This document shows positions 36,716 through 45,948 of a DNA stretch of 64,000 nucleotides, in pieces. Position 1 is the first letter of the stretch. Each line of letters starts with the position of its first letter. The position numbers and the translations under genes were made by a program. Below the pieces are notes generated by a model. That model had not been told where the DNA came from and made no database searches. It saw only the letters and a program-made list of their open reading frames with translations. This DNA is from Streptomyces griseocarneus. GTDB lineage: Bacteria > Actinomycetota > Actinomycetes > Streptomycetales > Streptomycetaceae. The stretch is from positions 62,001 to 126,000 of the forward strand of contig NZ_BNBL01000014.1 of the NCBI RefSeq assembly GCF_014655595.1, read 5' to 3'.

Positions 36716-37501
36716 TCAGATGAACTTCTGGCCCGCGAGGAACTCGGCGAGCTTCTTGCCGCCCTCGCCCTCGTCGTTGACGACCGTGCCGGCGGTGCGG
36801 GCCGGGCGCTCGGTGGCCTCGTCGACCGTGGTCCAGGCACCCTCGAGACCGACCTCTTCCGCCTCGATGCCGAGGTCGGACAGGTCCAGGGACTGCACCG
36901 GCTTCTTCTTCGCGGCCATGATGCCCTTGAAGGAGGGGTAGCGGGCCTCGCCGGACTGGTCCGTGACGGATACGACGGCCGGCAGGGCCGCCTCGAGCTG
37001 CTCGCTGGCGGAGTCGCCGTCGCGGCGGCCGGTCACCTTGCCGTCCTCGACCTTGACCTCGGAGAGCAGGGTCACCTGCGGCACGCCCAGGCGCTCGGCG
37101 AGCATCGCCGGGACCACGCCCATGCCGCCGTCGGTGGAGGCCATGCCGGAGATCACCAGGTCGTAGCCGACGTGCTCGAGGGCCTTGGCCAGCACCAGGG
37201 AGGTGCCCAGCGCGTCGGTGCCGTGCAGGTCGTCGTCCTCGACGTGGACGGCCTTGTCGGCGCCCATGGACAGCGCCTTGCGCAGGGCGTCCTTGGCGTC
37301 CTCGGGGCCGACGGTCAGAACGGTGACCTCGGCGTCGTCCGCCTCCTCGGCGATCTGCAGCGCCTGCTCGACCGCGTACTCGTCGAGCTCCGAGAGCAGA
37401 CCGTCCACGTCGTCACGGTCGACGGTCAGGTCCTCGGCGAAGTGCCGGTCGCCGGTGGCGTCGGGCACGTACTTCACAGTGACAACGATCCTCAAGCTCA
37501 C
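36716..37501 (-). CDS. etfB: electron transfer flavoprotein beta subunit
   Basis: A 261-residue AMP-binding subunit of ETF. The N-terminus MSLRIVVTVKYVPD and the segments EYAVEQALQIAE, VTVLTVGPEDAKDALRKALSMGADKAVHV and MASTDGGMGVVPAMLAERLG are family hallmarks. It starts at GTG 37501 with AGGAGAG upstream. First gene of the etfBA operon; both subunits form one soluble cytoplasmic heterodimer. Confidence 0.96.
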   Translation of the reverse strand: MSLRIVVTVKYVPDATGDRHFAEDLTVDRDDVDGLLSELDEYAVEQALQIAEEADDAEVTVLTVGPEDAKDALRKALSMGADKAVHVEDDDLHGTDALGTSLVLAKALEHVGYDLVISGMASTDGGMGVVPAMLAERLGVPQVTLLSEVKVEDGKVTGRRDGDSASEQLEAALPAVVSVTDQSGEARYPSFKGIMAAKKKPVQSLDLSDLGIEAEEVGLEGAWTTVDEATERPARTAGTVVNDEGEGGKKLAEFLAGQKFI

Positions 37502-37732
37502 GCCGGCTCTCCTACTGCATCGTCTCTATCAAAGCTGCCTTGGCAGGCAGCATAGGCGCCTTGTGGGGGCGGACTCCGGCGGGTGCGGGCTCGGCCCCCG
37601 ACCAGAATGTTACTCGTCAGTACACCGAGGGTGTCCAGCGAACGCAAGGCCGGTCGACTGTGATCTGCCCAACGCGGCGAAAGGGGACGCCCCGGCCCCG
37701 CGAACCGTTGAGGCCCCGGGCGCCACGGCGTG

Positions 37733-38062
37733 TCAGACGGCGGAGCCGAGGGCCGCGATGACGTCGGCCCTGCGCGGCTGTCCGGCGGCGCGGCGCACCA
37801 CGCGGCCGCCGGCGTCCAGGACCAGCGTGGTGGGCGTGGCGCGGACCTGGAGGGCCCGTACGAGCTCCAGCCGGGCCTCGGCGTCGATCTCCACATGGGC
37901 GACGCCGTCGACCATCGCCGCGACCTCCCCCAGGACGCGCCGCGTCGCCCGGCAGGGCTGGCAGAAGGCGCTGGAGAACTGCACCAGCGTGGCCCGCTCG
38001 CCCAGCTCCGCGCCGATGTCGGCGGCACTCAGCCGCACGGTCTCCCCGTCCCGCTCCGGCAC
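37733..38062 (-). CDS. thioredoxin-family protein
   Basis: A 109-residue thioredoxin fold with the redox motif FSSAFCQPCRATRR (CXXC = CQPC instead of CGPC) and the cis-Pro loop RATPTTLVLDAGG. The Gln in place of Gly alters redox potential and is typical of thioredoxin-like proteins rather than the main reductant. GTG at 38062 is preferred because AAGGGA lies upstream and the fold begins shortly after. The frame stays open to 38206. Cytoplasmic. Confidence 0.85.
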   Translation of the reverse strand: MPERDGETVRLSAADIGAELGERATLVQFSSAFCQPCRATRRVLGEVAAMVDGVAHVEIDAEARLELVRALQVRATPTTLVLDAGGRVVRRAAGQPRRADVIAALGSAV

Positions 38063-38315
38063 GCTCGTCCCTTCCCGCGGCTGTCCCCGCACTTGTCCGG
38101 TTTCCAGGGTGCAGCACCCGGGGGAGCGGGGAAATTTCCCGACGTGATGAGGATCTCCCGGCCGCCGGGGCGTCCCGGCTGGCCCCCGGCCCGGGCATTC
38201 AGGCACGATCTGGCGAAAGCCGGAATCCTACGCTCGCGTAACCCCCGCGTCGCGGCTTTGTGAACACTTCAGCCGGGAGCACCCTCCCCCGCCCCGCCCG
38301 GAAGGATCTTCCCGC

Positions 38316-39038
38316 ATGGCAGAGCTCGTCTACCCGCCGGTGATCGGTTTCGCCCACACCATGTTCAAGGCGCTGGACCTGCGCTTCGACGTCGAGGGCA
38401 CCGAGCACATACCGCAGCGCGGCGGGGCGGTGCTGGTGAGCAACCACATCGGCTACCTCGACTTCGTCTTCTGCGGTCTGGCGGCCCGGCCCGCCAAACG
38501 GCTGGTGCGCTTCATGGCCAAGGAGTCGGTCTTCCGGCACAAGGTGTCCGGTCCGCTGATGCGTGCCATGAAGCACATCCCCGTCGACCGCTCGGCCGGC
38601 CTGGACGCGTACAAGCACGCGCTGTCCGCCCTGCGCTCCGGTGAGATCATCGGCGTCTTCCCGGAGGCGACGATCTCCACCTCCTTCACGCTCAAGAACT
38701 TCAAGTCCGGCGCGGCGCGGCTGGCCCAGGAGGCCGGGGTGCCGCTGGTGCCGATGGCGCTGTGGGGCACCCAGCGGCTGTGGACCAAGGGGCAGAAGCG
38801 CAATCTGAGCCGGCAGCACATCCCGGTGTCGATCCGGGTGGGCGAGCCCCTCACGGCCGGCCGGGAGGAGAGCGCGGACTCCGTCACCGAGCGGGTGCGC
38901 GGCCGCGTCCAGGACCTGCTCGAGGCCGCGCAGCGGGCGTACCCCGTGCGCTCCGAGGGCCCCGCCGACAGCTGGTGGATCCCCGCACACCTCGGCGGCA
39001 CGGCGCCCGCCCCGGCCGGGGGCCCGGACCGCAGCTAG
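38316..39038 (+). CDS. 1-acyl-sn-glycerol-3-phosphate acyltransferase (PlsC family)
   Basis: A 240-residue lysophospholipid acyltransferase that makes phosphatidic acid or acylates a related glycerolipid. Motif I is NHIGYLD (NHX4D). Motif II holds MKHIPVDRSAG, motif III is FPEATIS (the EGTRS position, here EATIS), and motif IV is VPLVPMALWGTQ. The EATIS variant occurs in actinobacterial paralogues, so the exact acyl acceptor is uncertain. AAGGA precedes the ATG. It converges on the threonine aldolase gene with a strong terminator between. Confidence 0.88.
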   Translation: MAELVYPPVIGFAHTMFKALDLRFDVEGTEHIPQRGGAVLVSNHIGYLDFVFCGLAARPAKRLVRFMAKESVFRHKVSGPLMRAMKHIPVDRSAGLDAYKHALSALRSGEIIGVFPEATISTSFTLKNFKSGAARLAQEAGVPLVPMALWGTQRLWTKGQKRNLSRQHIPVSIRVGEPLTAGREESADSVTERVRGRVQDLLEAAQRAYPVRSEGPADSWWIPAHLGGTAPAPAGGPDRS

Positions 39039-39053
39039 CGCCCGGCCGCACCA

Positions 39054-39096
39054 CGAGCGAGCCCCCTGCCATGACCCATGGCAGGGGGCTCGCTCG
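39054..39096. terminator. bidirectional terminator between the acyltransferase and threonine aldolase genes
   Basis: A perfect 20-bp stem: 39054-39073 (CGAGCGAGCCCCCTGCCATG) pairs with 39077-39096 around the loop ACC. It serves two convergent genes. Confidence 0.88.
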
Positions 39097-39114
39097 TTCG
39101 TACGGCAGGGCCGG

Positions 39115-40197
39115 CTAGCGCTTGGCCATCTCCTCCGCCACCGCCGCCGCGAACGCGTCCACGTCGGCCTCGGTGGTGTCGAAGGCGCACATCCAGCGGA
39201 CGTCGCCGGCCGTCTCGTCCCAGAAGTAGAAGCGGTAGCGCTTCTGCAGGCGCTCGCTCACGTCGTGCGGGAGCCGGGCGAAGACGGCGTTGGACTGCAC
39301 GGGGTGCAGCACCTCGACGCCCTCCACGGTCCGTACGCGCTCGGCCAGCCGCGCCGCCATGGCGTTGGCGTGCGAGGCGCTGCGCAGCCACAGATCGCCC
39401 GAGAGCAGCGCCTCGAACTGCACCGAGACGAAGCGCATCTTGGAGGCGAGCTGCATCGACATCTTGCGCAGGTGCTTCATCGCCCTGACCGCGCCCGGGT
39501 TGAGGACGACGACGCACTCGCCGAAGACCATCCCGTTCTTGGTGCCGCCGAAGGAGAGCAGGTCCACCCCGGCGTCGGTGGTGAAGGCCCGCAGCGGCAC
39601 GCCCAGCGTGGCCGCGGCGTTGGCGATGCGCGAGCCGTCCAGGTGGACCTTCATGCCCCGCTCGTGGGCGTGGTCGCAGATCTCGCGGATCTCCTCGGGC
39701 GTGTAGCAGGTGCCCAGCTCGGTGGTCTGCGTGATCGAGACGACCTGCGGCTGGGCGCGGTGCTCGTCGTCCCAGCCGAACGCCTCGCGGTCGATGAGCT
39801 CGGGGGTGAGCTTGCCGTGCTCGGTGGGCACGTGCAGCAGCTTCAGCCCGCCGACGCGCTCGGGCGCGCCGCACTCGTCGACGTTGATGTGCGCGGAGGA
39901 GGCGCAGATGACCGCGCCCCAGCGCTCGGTCGCGGCCTGCAGGGCGACGACGTTGGCGCCCGTGCCGTTGAAGACCGGGAACGCCTCGGCGGTCGGCCCG
40001 AAGTGGGCGCGCATCACGTCCTGGAGATGGGCGGTGTAGTCGTCCTCGCCGTACGCGACCTGGTGACCGCCGTTGGCGACGGCGAGCGCGGCCAGGATCT
40101 CGGGGTGCGCGCCGGCGTAGTTGTCGCTGGCGAAGCCGCGCACCCGCGGGTCATGGCGGCGTATCGCGTCGGTCTGGGCCGAGGGGGCCTCGGTCAC
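39115..40197 (-). CDS. ltaE: low-specificity L-threonine aldolase
   Basis: A 360-residue fold-type I PLP enzyme that cleaves threonine/allo-threonine to glycine and acetaldehyde. It has FASDNYAGAHPEIL near the start, FNGTGANVVAL, VHLDGSRIANAAATLG with the PLP Asp, and the Schiff-base Lys in SFGGTKNGMVFGE. GTG at 40197 overlaps the stop of the upstream SDR by 4 bases (GTGA), so translation is coupled. Third gene of the DUF6421-SDR-aldolase operon. Confidence 0.92.
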   Translation of the reverse strand: MTEAPSAQTDAIRRHDPRVRGFASDNYAGAHPEILAALAVANGGHQVAYGEDDYTAHLQDVMRAHFGPTAEAFPVFNGTGANVVALQAATERWGAVICASSAHINVDECGAPERVGGLKLLHVPTEHGKLTPELIDREAFGWDDEHRAQPQVVSITQTTELGTCYTPEEIREICDHAHERGMKVHLDGSRIANAAATLGVPLRAFTTDAGVDLLSFGGTKNGMVFGECVVVLNPGAVRAMKHLRKMSMQLASKMRFVSVQFEALLSGDLWLRSASHANAMAARLAERVRTVEGVEVLHPVQSNAVFARLPHDVSERLQKRYRFYFWDETAGDVRWMCAFDTTEADVDAFAAAVAEEMAKR

Positions 40198-40955
40198 GGT
40201 TGCGGGGTGAGCCACAGACGGGTTCCGTTCACTTCCTGGGCGGGCCGCTCCCAGACGCCGACGATGGCCTGGGCCAGGTCCTTGGCGTCGGTGAAGCCCG
40301 CGAACTTCGCGTTCGGTCGTTCGGCGCGCATCGCGTCGTGCACCAGCGCCTTGATCACCAGAATGGTGGCGGCGGCCGGCGGGGCGTCGTCGCCCCCCGC
40401 CTTGCGGAAGGAGTCGGCGAGCGCGAGGGTCCACGCCTCGGCGGCGGCCTTGGAGGCGGCGTAGGCGGCGTTGCCCGCGGTCGGCTGGCTGGCGCCGGCG
40501 GCGCTGACCAGGACGAAGCGGCCCTTGCCGCTACGGGCCAGCGGGCCCTCGAAGGCCAGCGAGGTGTGCTGGACGGTCTTGATGAGCAGCTTCTCGAGCA
40601 GCTCCCAGTCCGCGAGGTCGGTCTCGGCGAAGGTCGCCGAGCCGCGCCAGCCGCCGACCAGGTGGACCAGGCCGTCGACGCGGCCGAATTCCTTCTCGGT
40701 GCGGTCGGCCCAGGCACGGGTGGCCTCGACGTCGAGCAGGTCCACGGTGTCGCCCGTGACGGTCGCACCGCCGTGGGCGTAGCGGGCGGCGTCCACGGCC
40801 TCGGCGAGGCGCGCGGCGTCCGCGTCGGAGGCGACCACGGTCGCCCCGGCCTCCGCCAGCGCCAGCAGCGCGGCGCGGCCCGCCGGGCCGGCCGCTCCCG
40901 CCACCGCCACGACGGCGCCCTCCAGCCGGCCATTGCCGTTGCCGGGAGTGCTCAT
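40194..40955 (-). CDS. short-chain dehydrogenase/reductase
   Basis: A 253-residue classical SDR. The cofactor loop is VAGAAGPAGRAAL (a variant of TGXXXGXG), ASDADAARL suggests NAD preference, and the active-site pair is YAASK with a Ser upstream in VLVSAAGAS. ATG at 40955 is chosen because AAGGAGG lies eight bases upstream; a GTG at 40985 overlaps the preceding stop. Substrate unknown. It sits between DUF6421 and threonine aldolase with tight spacing, so all three probably serve one process. Confidence 0.87.
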   Translation of the reverse strand: MSTPGNGNGRLEGAVVAVAGAAGPAGRAALLALAEAGATVVASDADAARLAEAVDAARYAHGGATVTGDTVDLLDVEATRAWADRTEKEFGRVDGLVHLVGGWRGSATFAETDLADWELLEKLLIKTVQHTSLAFEGPLARSGKGRFVLVSAAGASQPTAGNAAYAASKAAAEAWTLALADSFRKAGGDDAPPAAATILVIKALVHDAMRAERPNAKFAGFTDAKDLAQAIVGVWERPAQEVNGTRLWLTPQP

Positions 40956-40981
40956 GGTCGTCGCCTCCTTCTGTCCCTCGC

Positions 40982-42379
40982 TCACGCGGCCACCCGCTCC
41001 ATGTCCGCCGCGGTGATCCCCTTGGTGGAGACGATCACGCCGCGCAGCTTCTTGGCAAGGGCCTCGTAGAACATGCTCAGCGGGAACTCGTCCGGAAGCA
41101 CGTCATCGACGAGCTTGCGCGGCGGCAGCGAGAGGTCGAGGGCGTCGGGGCCCTTGGCCCAGGTGGAGCCGGGGTGGGGGGAGAGGTAGGACGAGACGAG
41201 GTCGTAGGCGGCGAGCCAGTGGACGAGCTTGGGGCGGTCGATGCCGTCGCGGTAGAGCTTCTCGATGTCGCCGCACAGCTGGTTGGTGACCTGCGGGGCG
41301 CGCTCCCAGTCGATGTGCAGTGTGTTGTCCGTCCAGCGTACGACGTCGTGCTTGTGGAGGTACGCGAAGAGGAGCTGACCGCCGAGGCCGTCGTAGTTGC
41401 GGTCCCGCTCACCGGTGATGGGGAAGCGGAACATCCGGTCGAAGAGGACGGCGAACTGCACGTCACGGGCCTGGGCGTAGCCGTCGGCCTCGAGCTTGAC
41501 GGCCTCCTTGAAGGCCGTGAGGTCGCAGCGCAGCTCCTCCAGCCCGTACATCCAGAACGGCTGGCGCTGCTTGATCATGAACGGGTCGAAGGGCAGGTCG
41601 CCGTGGCTGTGGGTGCGGTCGTGGACCATGTCCCACAGGACGAACGCCTGCTGGCAGCGCTCCTGGTCGTCGATCATGTCGGCGATGTCGGCGGGCAGGT
41701 CCAGGCGCAGGGTCTCGACGGCGGCCTCGGTGATGCGGCGGAAGCGGGCCGCCTCGCGGTCGCAGAAGATGCCGCCCCAGGTGAAGCGCTCGGGGGCCTC
41801 GCGCACGGCGATCGTCTCGGGGAAGAGCACGGCGGAGTTGGTGTCGTAGCCGGCCGTGAAGTCCTCGAAGGTGATCCCGAGGAAGAGGGGGTTGTCGTAG
41901 CGGGTGCGCTCCAGCTCGGCGAGCCACTCCGGCCACACCACGCGCAGCACGACGGCCTCGAGGTTGCGGTCGGGGTTGCCGTTCTGGGTGTACATCGGGA
42001 AGACGACCAGGTGCTGCAGGCCGTCGGCGCGCTGGGCGGCGGGCTGGAAGGCCAGCAGGGAGTCGAGGAAGTCCGGCACGCCGAAGCCCGTGTCGGCCCA
42101 GCGGCGCAGGTCGGCCACGAGCGCGGAGTGGTAGGCGGCGTCGTGCGGCAGGAGCGGCGAGAGCTGCTCGATCGCGGCTATGACGGTGTCGAACTCGGCG
42201 CGCACGGCCTGGCCCGGGGGTGCGCCCTCCGCGGCGAGGTCGATGGAGCCGTCGGCGGACTGCCAGGGCCGGATCGTCTCCACCGCGGCCTTGAGCGTGC
42301 CCCAGGCCGGGTGCTCCACTACGCGATCCACAGACAAAATGTCGGATTTTGCTGCGGTCGACGCAATAATTTCCGTCAC
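40982..42379 (-). CDS. DUF6421 family protein
   Basis: A 465-residue soluble protein of an uncharacterised actinobacterial family. Conserved-looking stretches include FPMYTQNGNPDRNLEAV, GGIFCDREAARFRR and WDMVHDRTHSHGDLPFDPFM, the last rich in His and Asp and suggestive of a metal site. Start is GTG 42379 with GAGGAGGG upstream. It heads an operon with an SDR and threonine aldolase. No function is established to my knowledge. Confidence 0.85.
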   Translation of the reverse strand: MTEIIASTAAKSDILSVDRVVEHPAWGTLKAAVETIRPWQSADGSIDLAAEGAPPGQAVRAEFDTVIAAIEQLSPLLPHDAAYHSALVADLRRWADTGFGVPDFLDSLLAFQPAAQRADGLQHLVVFPMYTQNGNPDRNLEAVVLRVVWPEWLAELERTRYDNPLFLGITFEDFTAGYDTNSAVLFPETIAVREAPERFTWGGIFCDREAARFRRITEAAVETLRLDLPADIADMIDDQERCQQAFVLWDMVHDRTHSHGDLPFDPFMIKQRQPFWMYGLEELRCDLTAFKEAVKLEADGYAQARDVQFAVLFDRMFRFPITGERDRNYDGLGGQLLFAYLHKHDVVRWTDNTLHIDWERAPQVTNQLCGDIEKLYRDGIDRPKLVHWLAAYDLVSSYLSPHPGSTWAKGPDALDLSLPPRKLVDDVLPDEFPLSMFYEALAKKLRGVIVSTKGITAADMERVAA

Positions 42380-42742
42380 GACTAACCCTCCTCGGGAGAA
42401 CCTGGCGTTAAGACACCGTATCTGTGTCAGCTTCTCCGGCTCAAGGGGTTGAGCGATAAATTATCCTGCGGACCCCCGGGTCGCACCGCTGTTTTTCCTG
42501 CGGGCTTCCCCCGTCCGAGGGAGCGAAAGCGGCTTTCCGTCGCTCCTGACACTCCCGTCACGGACGGCGTCCTAGTCGGATTCCGGCCATGACCGGCGGC
42601 CCCGGGCGGAGCCGCGAGGCGGCCGCCGCGAGCACCTTCCCGGCCCGGCCGCAATTCACGAAGCCGCAACAACCTTCCGCCATTCGGACGATCCCCGGTC
42701 CTGACCTGGACAGATCATCGAGGGCGCTGCCAGTCTCGCGCC
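42380..42742. promoter_or_regulatory. divergent intergenic region, DUF6421 operon and ABC importer
   Basis: About 360 bases. On the minus side it contains the GAGGAGGG ribosome-binding site of DUF6421 and an AT-rich patch (GATAAATTATCC, about 42454-42465) that could hold a -10. The importer side shows no clear ribosome-binding site. No gene or repeat is supportable here. Confidence 0.4.
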
Positions 42743-43627
42743 ATGCCCGCCGCCACCCACGCCGGACGCCTGGCCGCCGCACTCGCCGTGCTGCTCGCCG
42801 CGGCCGCCGGCTGCGCCCCGCAGGACGACACCGACGCCGCGAAGTCCACCGACCGCCCCGCCCCCGGTGCGCACGCCTGCGCCAAGGGGCGGCTCGACAC
42901 CCGCGCCCCCGGAAAGCTGACCGTGGGCACCGACAAGCCCGCCTACGCGCCCTGGTTCCAGGACGACGACCCGGCCGGCGGCAAGGGCTTCGAGTCGGCC
43001 GTGGCCTACGCCGTCGCCGACCGGCTCGGCTACGACCGGTCGGACGTGGTCTGGCAGACCGTGCCGTTCAACAGCGCCGTCGCCCCCGGGGCGAAGAAGT
43101 TCGACTTCGACATCAACCAGGTCTCCATCAGCGACGAGCGCCGCCGCGCGGTGGACTTCTCCTCCGGCTACTACGACGTGCGCCAGGCCGTCGTCGCCCT
43201 CAAGGACTCCCCGGCCGCCGGGGCGAAGGACGTGGCGGGCCTCAAGCACGCCCGCCTCGGCGCCCAGGTGGGCACCACCAGCCTCGACGTCGTCAACGAC
43301 GTCATCAGGCCCGACCGCGCGCCCGCCGTGTTCCAGAAGAACGACTTCGCCAAGACGGCGCTCAAGAACGGCCAGGTCGACGCGATCGTCGTCGACCTCC
43401 CCACCGCCTTCTACATCACCTCGGCGGAGGTACCGGAAGCGAAGATCGTCGGGCAGTTCGAGGCCAAGGGCGCCGCGGCCGAACGCTTCGGGCTGGTCCT
43501 CGACAAGGGCAGCGGCATCACCGGCTGCGTGAGCGACGCCGTCGACTCCCTGCGCCGGGACGGCACCCTCGCCCGGCTGGAGAAGAAGTGGCTGTCCGAA
43601 GCCGCCGACGCACCGGTGCTGAAGTGA
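42743..43627 (+). CDS. ABC transporter substrate-binding lipoprotein, polar amino acid type
   Basis: A 294-residue SBP_bac_3 protein. Signal peptide with lipobox LAAAAGC (Cys near residue 24). The mature part begins GKLTVGTDKPAYAPWF and includes DFDINQVSISDERRRAVDFSSGYY, the typical ligand-cleft motif of His/Glu/Gln/cystine-binding proteins, plus GAQVGTTSLDVV. It would capture an amino acid outside the membrane for the downstream permease/ATPase. Its stop overlaps the permease GTG (GTGA), making one operon. Specificity unknown. Confidence 0.92.
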   Translation: MPAATHAGRLAAALAVLLAAAAGCAPQDDTDAAKSTDRPAPGAHACAKGRLDTRAPGKLTVGTDKPAYAPWFQDDDPAGGKGFESAVAYAVADRLGYDRSDVVWQTVPFNSAVAPGAKKFDFDINQVSISDERRRAVDFSSGYYDVRQAVVALKDSPAAGAKDVAGLKHARLGAQVGTTSLDVVNDVIRPDRAPAVFQKNDFAKTALKNGQVDAIVVDLPTAFYITSAEVPEAKIVGQFEAKGAAAERFGLVLDKGSGITGCVSDAVDSLRRDGTLARLEKKWLSEAADAPVLK

Positions 43628-44535
43628 CGCCCGAGGACACCGTGCCGGCGGCACGGACCCCCCACGACCCGCCCGCAAAGCCGCACGACGCGTACGTGCC
43701 GTCCGCGCGCCGCCTCGAACGCGAACGGTTCAAGCGGGCCCGGGCCCGCCGGGCGGCGGCCGTCGCGGCCGTCAGCACGCTCGCCACCGTCGTCGTGCTC
43801 TTCCTCGTCGTCGTCAACTCCCCCGGCTGGCCGCGCACCCGCGAGACCTTCTTCAACGCCCACTACGCCCGCGAGGCCCTCCCGCACGTCCTCGAGGGCC
43901 TCTGGCTCAACGTCCGGCTGCTCCTCGTCTGCGGCGCCGCCGTACTCGCCCTCGGCATGCTGCTCGCCGTCGCCCGCACCCTGCGCGGCCCGGTGTTCTT
44001 CCCGCTGCGGGCCCTGGCCACCGCCTACACCGACTTCTTCCGCGGCCTGCCGCTGATCATCTGCCTGCTGATGGTCGTCTTCGGCGTCCCGGCGCTGCGC
44101 CTCCAAGGCGTGACGACCGACCCGGTGCTGCTGGGCGGGACGGCCCTGGTCCTGACGTACTCCGCCTACGTCGGCGAGGTCTTCCGGGCCGGCATCGAGT
44201 CGGTCCACCCCAGCCAGCGCGCCGCAGCCCGCTCGCTGGGGCTCAGCGGCGGCCAGACGCTGCGCCACGTCGTCCTCCCGCAGGCCGTGCGGCGCGTGGT
44301 GCCCCCGCTCCTGAACGACCTGGTCTCCCTGCAGAAGGACACCGGGCTGGTCTCCGTCGCGGGCGCGGTCGACGCCGTCTACGCGGCGCAGATCAGCGCG
44401 AGCAAGAGCTTCAACTACACCCCGTACGTGGTCGCCGGGCTGATCTTCGTGGCCCTCACCATCCCGATGACCCGGTTCACCGACGCGGTGACCGCCCGGA
44501 TGGACCGCCGCCGGGCCCAGGGAGGGATCGTATGA
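43624..44535 (+). CDS. amino acid ABC transporter permease
   Basis: A 303-residue HisM/GlnP-type permease. A 50-residue charged N-terminus precedes a first membrane segment (VVVLFLVVVNS), followed by several more. YTDFFRGLPLIICLLM is the conserved entry motif and the EAA loop (RAAARSLGLSGGQTLRHVVLPQA) contacts the ATPase. Starts in a GTGA overlap with the binding protein and overlaps the ATPase start by 4 bases. A single permease gene implies a homodimeric channel. Confidence 0.92.
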   Translation: MTPEDTVPAARTPHDPPAKPHDAYVPSARRLERERFKRARARRAAAVAAVSTLATVVVLFLVVVNSPGWPRTRETFFNAHYAREALPHVLEGLWLNVRLLLVCGAAVLALGMLLAVARTLRGPVFFPLRALATAYTDFFRGLPLIICLLMVVFGVPALRLQGVTTDPVLLGGTALVLTYSAYVGEVFRAGIESVHPSQRAAARSLGLSGGQTLRHVVLPQAVRRVVPPLLNDLVSLQKDTGLVSVAGAVDAVYAAQISASKSFNYTPYVVAGLIFVALTIPMTRFTDAVTARMDRRRAQGGIV

Positions 44536-45305
44536 GCGAGCGGCCCGCACCGCTGGACGGGCAGCCGGTGCTGCGCCTGGAAGCGGTGCGCAAGACCTTC
44601 GGGAGCACGGTCGTCCTGCGCGACGTCGACCTCGACGTCGCCCCGCACACCGTCACCGCGCTGATCGGCGCCTCGGGTTCGGGCAAGTCGACGCTGCTGC
44701 GGTGCGCGAACCTGCTCGAGGAGATCGACGACGGCGCGATCCTCCTCGACGGCGAGGACATCACCGACCCGCGCGTGAACCCCGACACCGTGCGCCGCCG
44801 CATCGGCGTGGTCTTCCAGGCGTACAACCTCTTCCCGCACATGACGGTGCTGGAGAACATCACCCTCGCCCCGCGCCGCGTCCACGGCGTGCCGCGTGCT
44901 CAGGCCGAGGAGCGGGCCCGCGAGCTGCTGGAGCGGCTGGGCCTGGGGGGCAGGGCCGGCGAGTACCCGGACCGGCTCAGCGGCGGCCAGCAGCAACGCG
45001 TCGCGATCGCCCGGGCGTTGGCGGTCCGCCCCCGGCTGCTGCTGCTCGACGAGATCACGGCGGCGCTCGACCCCGAGCTGGTCGGCGAGGTGCTGGGCGT
45101 GGTGCGCGACCTCAAGGACGAGGGGATGACCATGGTCCTGGCCACGCACGAGATGGGCTTCGCCCGGGACGTGGCCGACCAGGTGTGCTTCCTCGACGGC
45201 GGGGTGGTGCTCGAGCGCGGCACGCCGGACGAGGTGTTCGGCGCGCCGCGCGAGGAGCGCACCAGGCGCTTCCTGCGGCGCCTGACGGAGGCGGGGCGGC
45301 TCTAG
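44532..45305 (+). CDS. amino acid ABC transporter ATP-binding protein
   Basis: A 257-residue GlnQ-type ATPase. Walker A GASGSGKST, Q-loop VFQAYNLFPHMTV, signature LSGGQQQRVAIARAL, Walker B LLLLDEITAALDPE and H-loop ATHEMGFARD are all intact. ATG overlaps the permease stop (ATGA). Completes a three-gene polar amino-acid importer. Confidence 0.94.
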   Translation: MSERPAPLDGQPVLRLEAVRKTFGSTVVLRDVDLDVAPHTVTALIGASGSGKSTLLRCANLLEEIDDGAILLDGEDITDPRVNPDTVRRRIGVVFQAYNLFPHMTVLENITLAPRRVHGVPRAQAEERARELLERLGLGGRAGEYPDRLSGGQQQRVAIARALAVRPRLLLLDEITAALDPELVGEVLGVVRDLKDEGMTMVLATHEMGFARDVADQVCFLDGGVVLERGTPDEVFGAPREERTRRFLRRLTEAGRL

Positions 45306-45318
45306 GCGGGGCCTGGCC

Positions 45319-45870
45319 CTACGCGGCCAGGTCCTTGACCAGCAGCTCGAACTCCAGGTCGTCGCGCTGCGGGATGCCGAACCGCTCGTCGCCGTACGGG
45401 AAGGGGCTCATCCGCCCCGTGCGCCGGTAGCCGCGGCGCTCGTACCAGGCGATCAGCTCGTCGCGCTGCCTGATGACGGTCATGTGCATCTCGGCGGCGC
45501 CCCACTCGGCGCGCGCGAGCCGCTCGGCCTCCGCCATGACGAGCTTGCCGAGGCCGCCGCCCTGGGCGGTCGGGCGGACGGCGAACATGCCGAAGTACGC
45601 GTGGGTGCCGCGGTGTTCGACGTGGCAGCAGGCGACGGTCTCGCCGTCGACGTCCGCGACCAGCAGCCGGCTGTTCTCGTCGGTGACCACGGCCATGACG
45701 CCCTCGGGGTCGGTGCGCTGGCCCTCGAGCAGGTCGGCCTCGGTGGTCCAGCCGGCGCGGCTCGCGTCCCCGCGGTAGGCCGACTCGACGAGCTCGACGA
45801 GTGCGGGCACGTCGACGGCGGTCGCGGCCCGGAAGGTCGGCTCTGCGGTACGGCTCCTGGCGGTCTCCAT
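45319..45870 (-). CDS. GNAT family N-acetyltransferase
   Basis: A 183-residue acetyltransferase. The acetyl-CoA loop is VRPTAQGGGLGKLVMAEAE (Q/RXXGXG/A) following the beta-4 strand YFGMFAV, and the C-terminal region holds ELIAWYERRGYRRTGRM, typical of the fold. ATG at 45870 chosen as the first start that gives the normal N-terminus (TFRAATAVDVPALVEL). Acceptor substrate unknown. Confidence 0.87.
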   Translation of the reverse strand: METARSRTAEPTFRAATAVDVPALVELVESAYRGDASRAGWTTEADLLEGQRTDPEGVMAVVTDENSRLLVADVDGETVACCHVEHRGTHAYFGMFAVRPTAQGGGLGKLVMAEAERLARAEWGAAEMHMTVIRQRDELIAWYERRGYRRTGRMSPFPYGDERFGIPQRDDLEFELLVKDLAA

Positions 45871-45948
45871 GGTGTCCCGTGGTCCTCTCCGTGCGGTTTC
45901 GGGCGCATGTACGACCCTAACGGAGGAGGCGTGCGTACAGTCGCGGGC

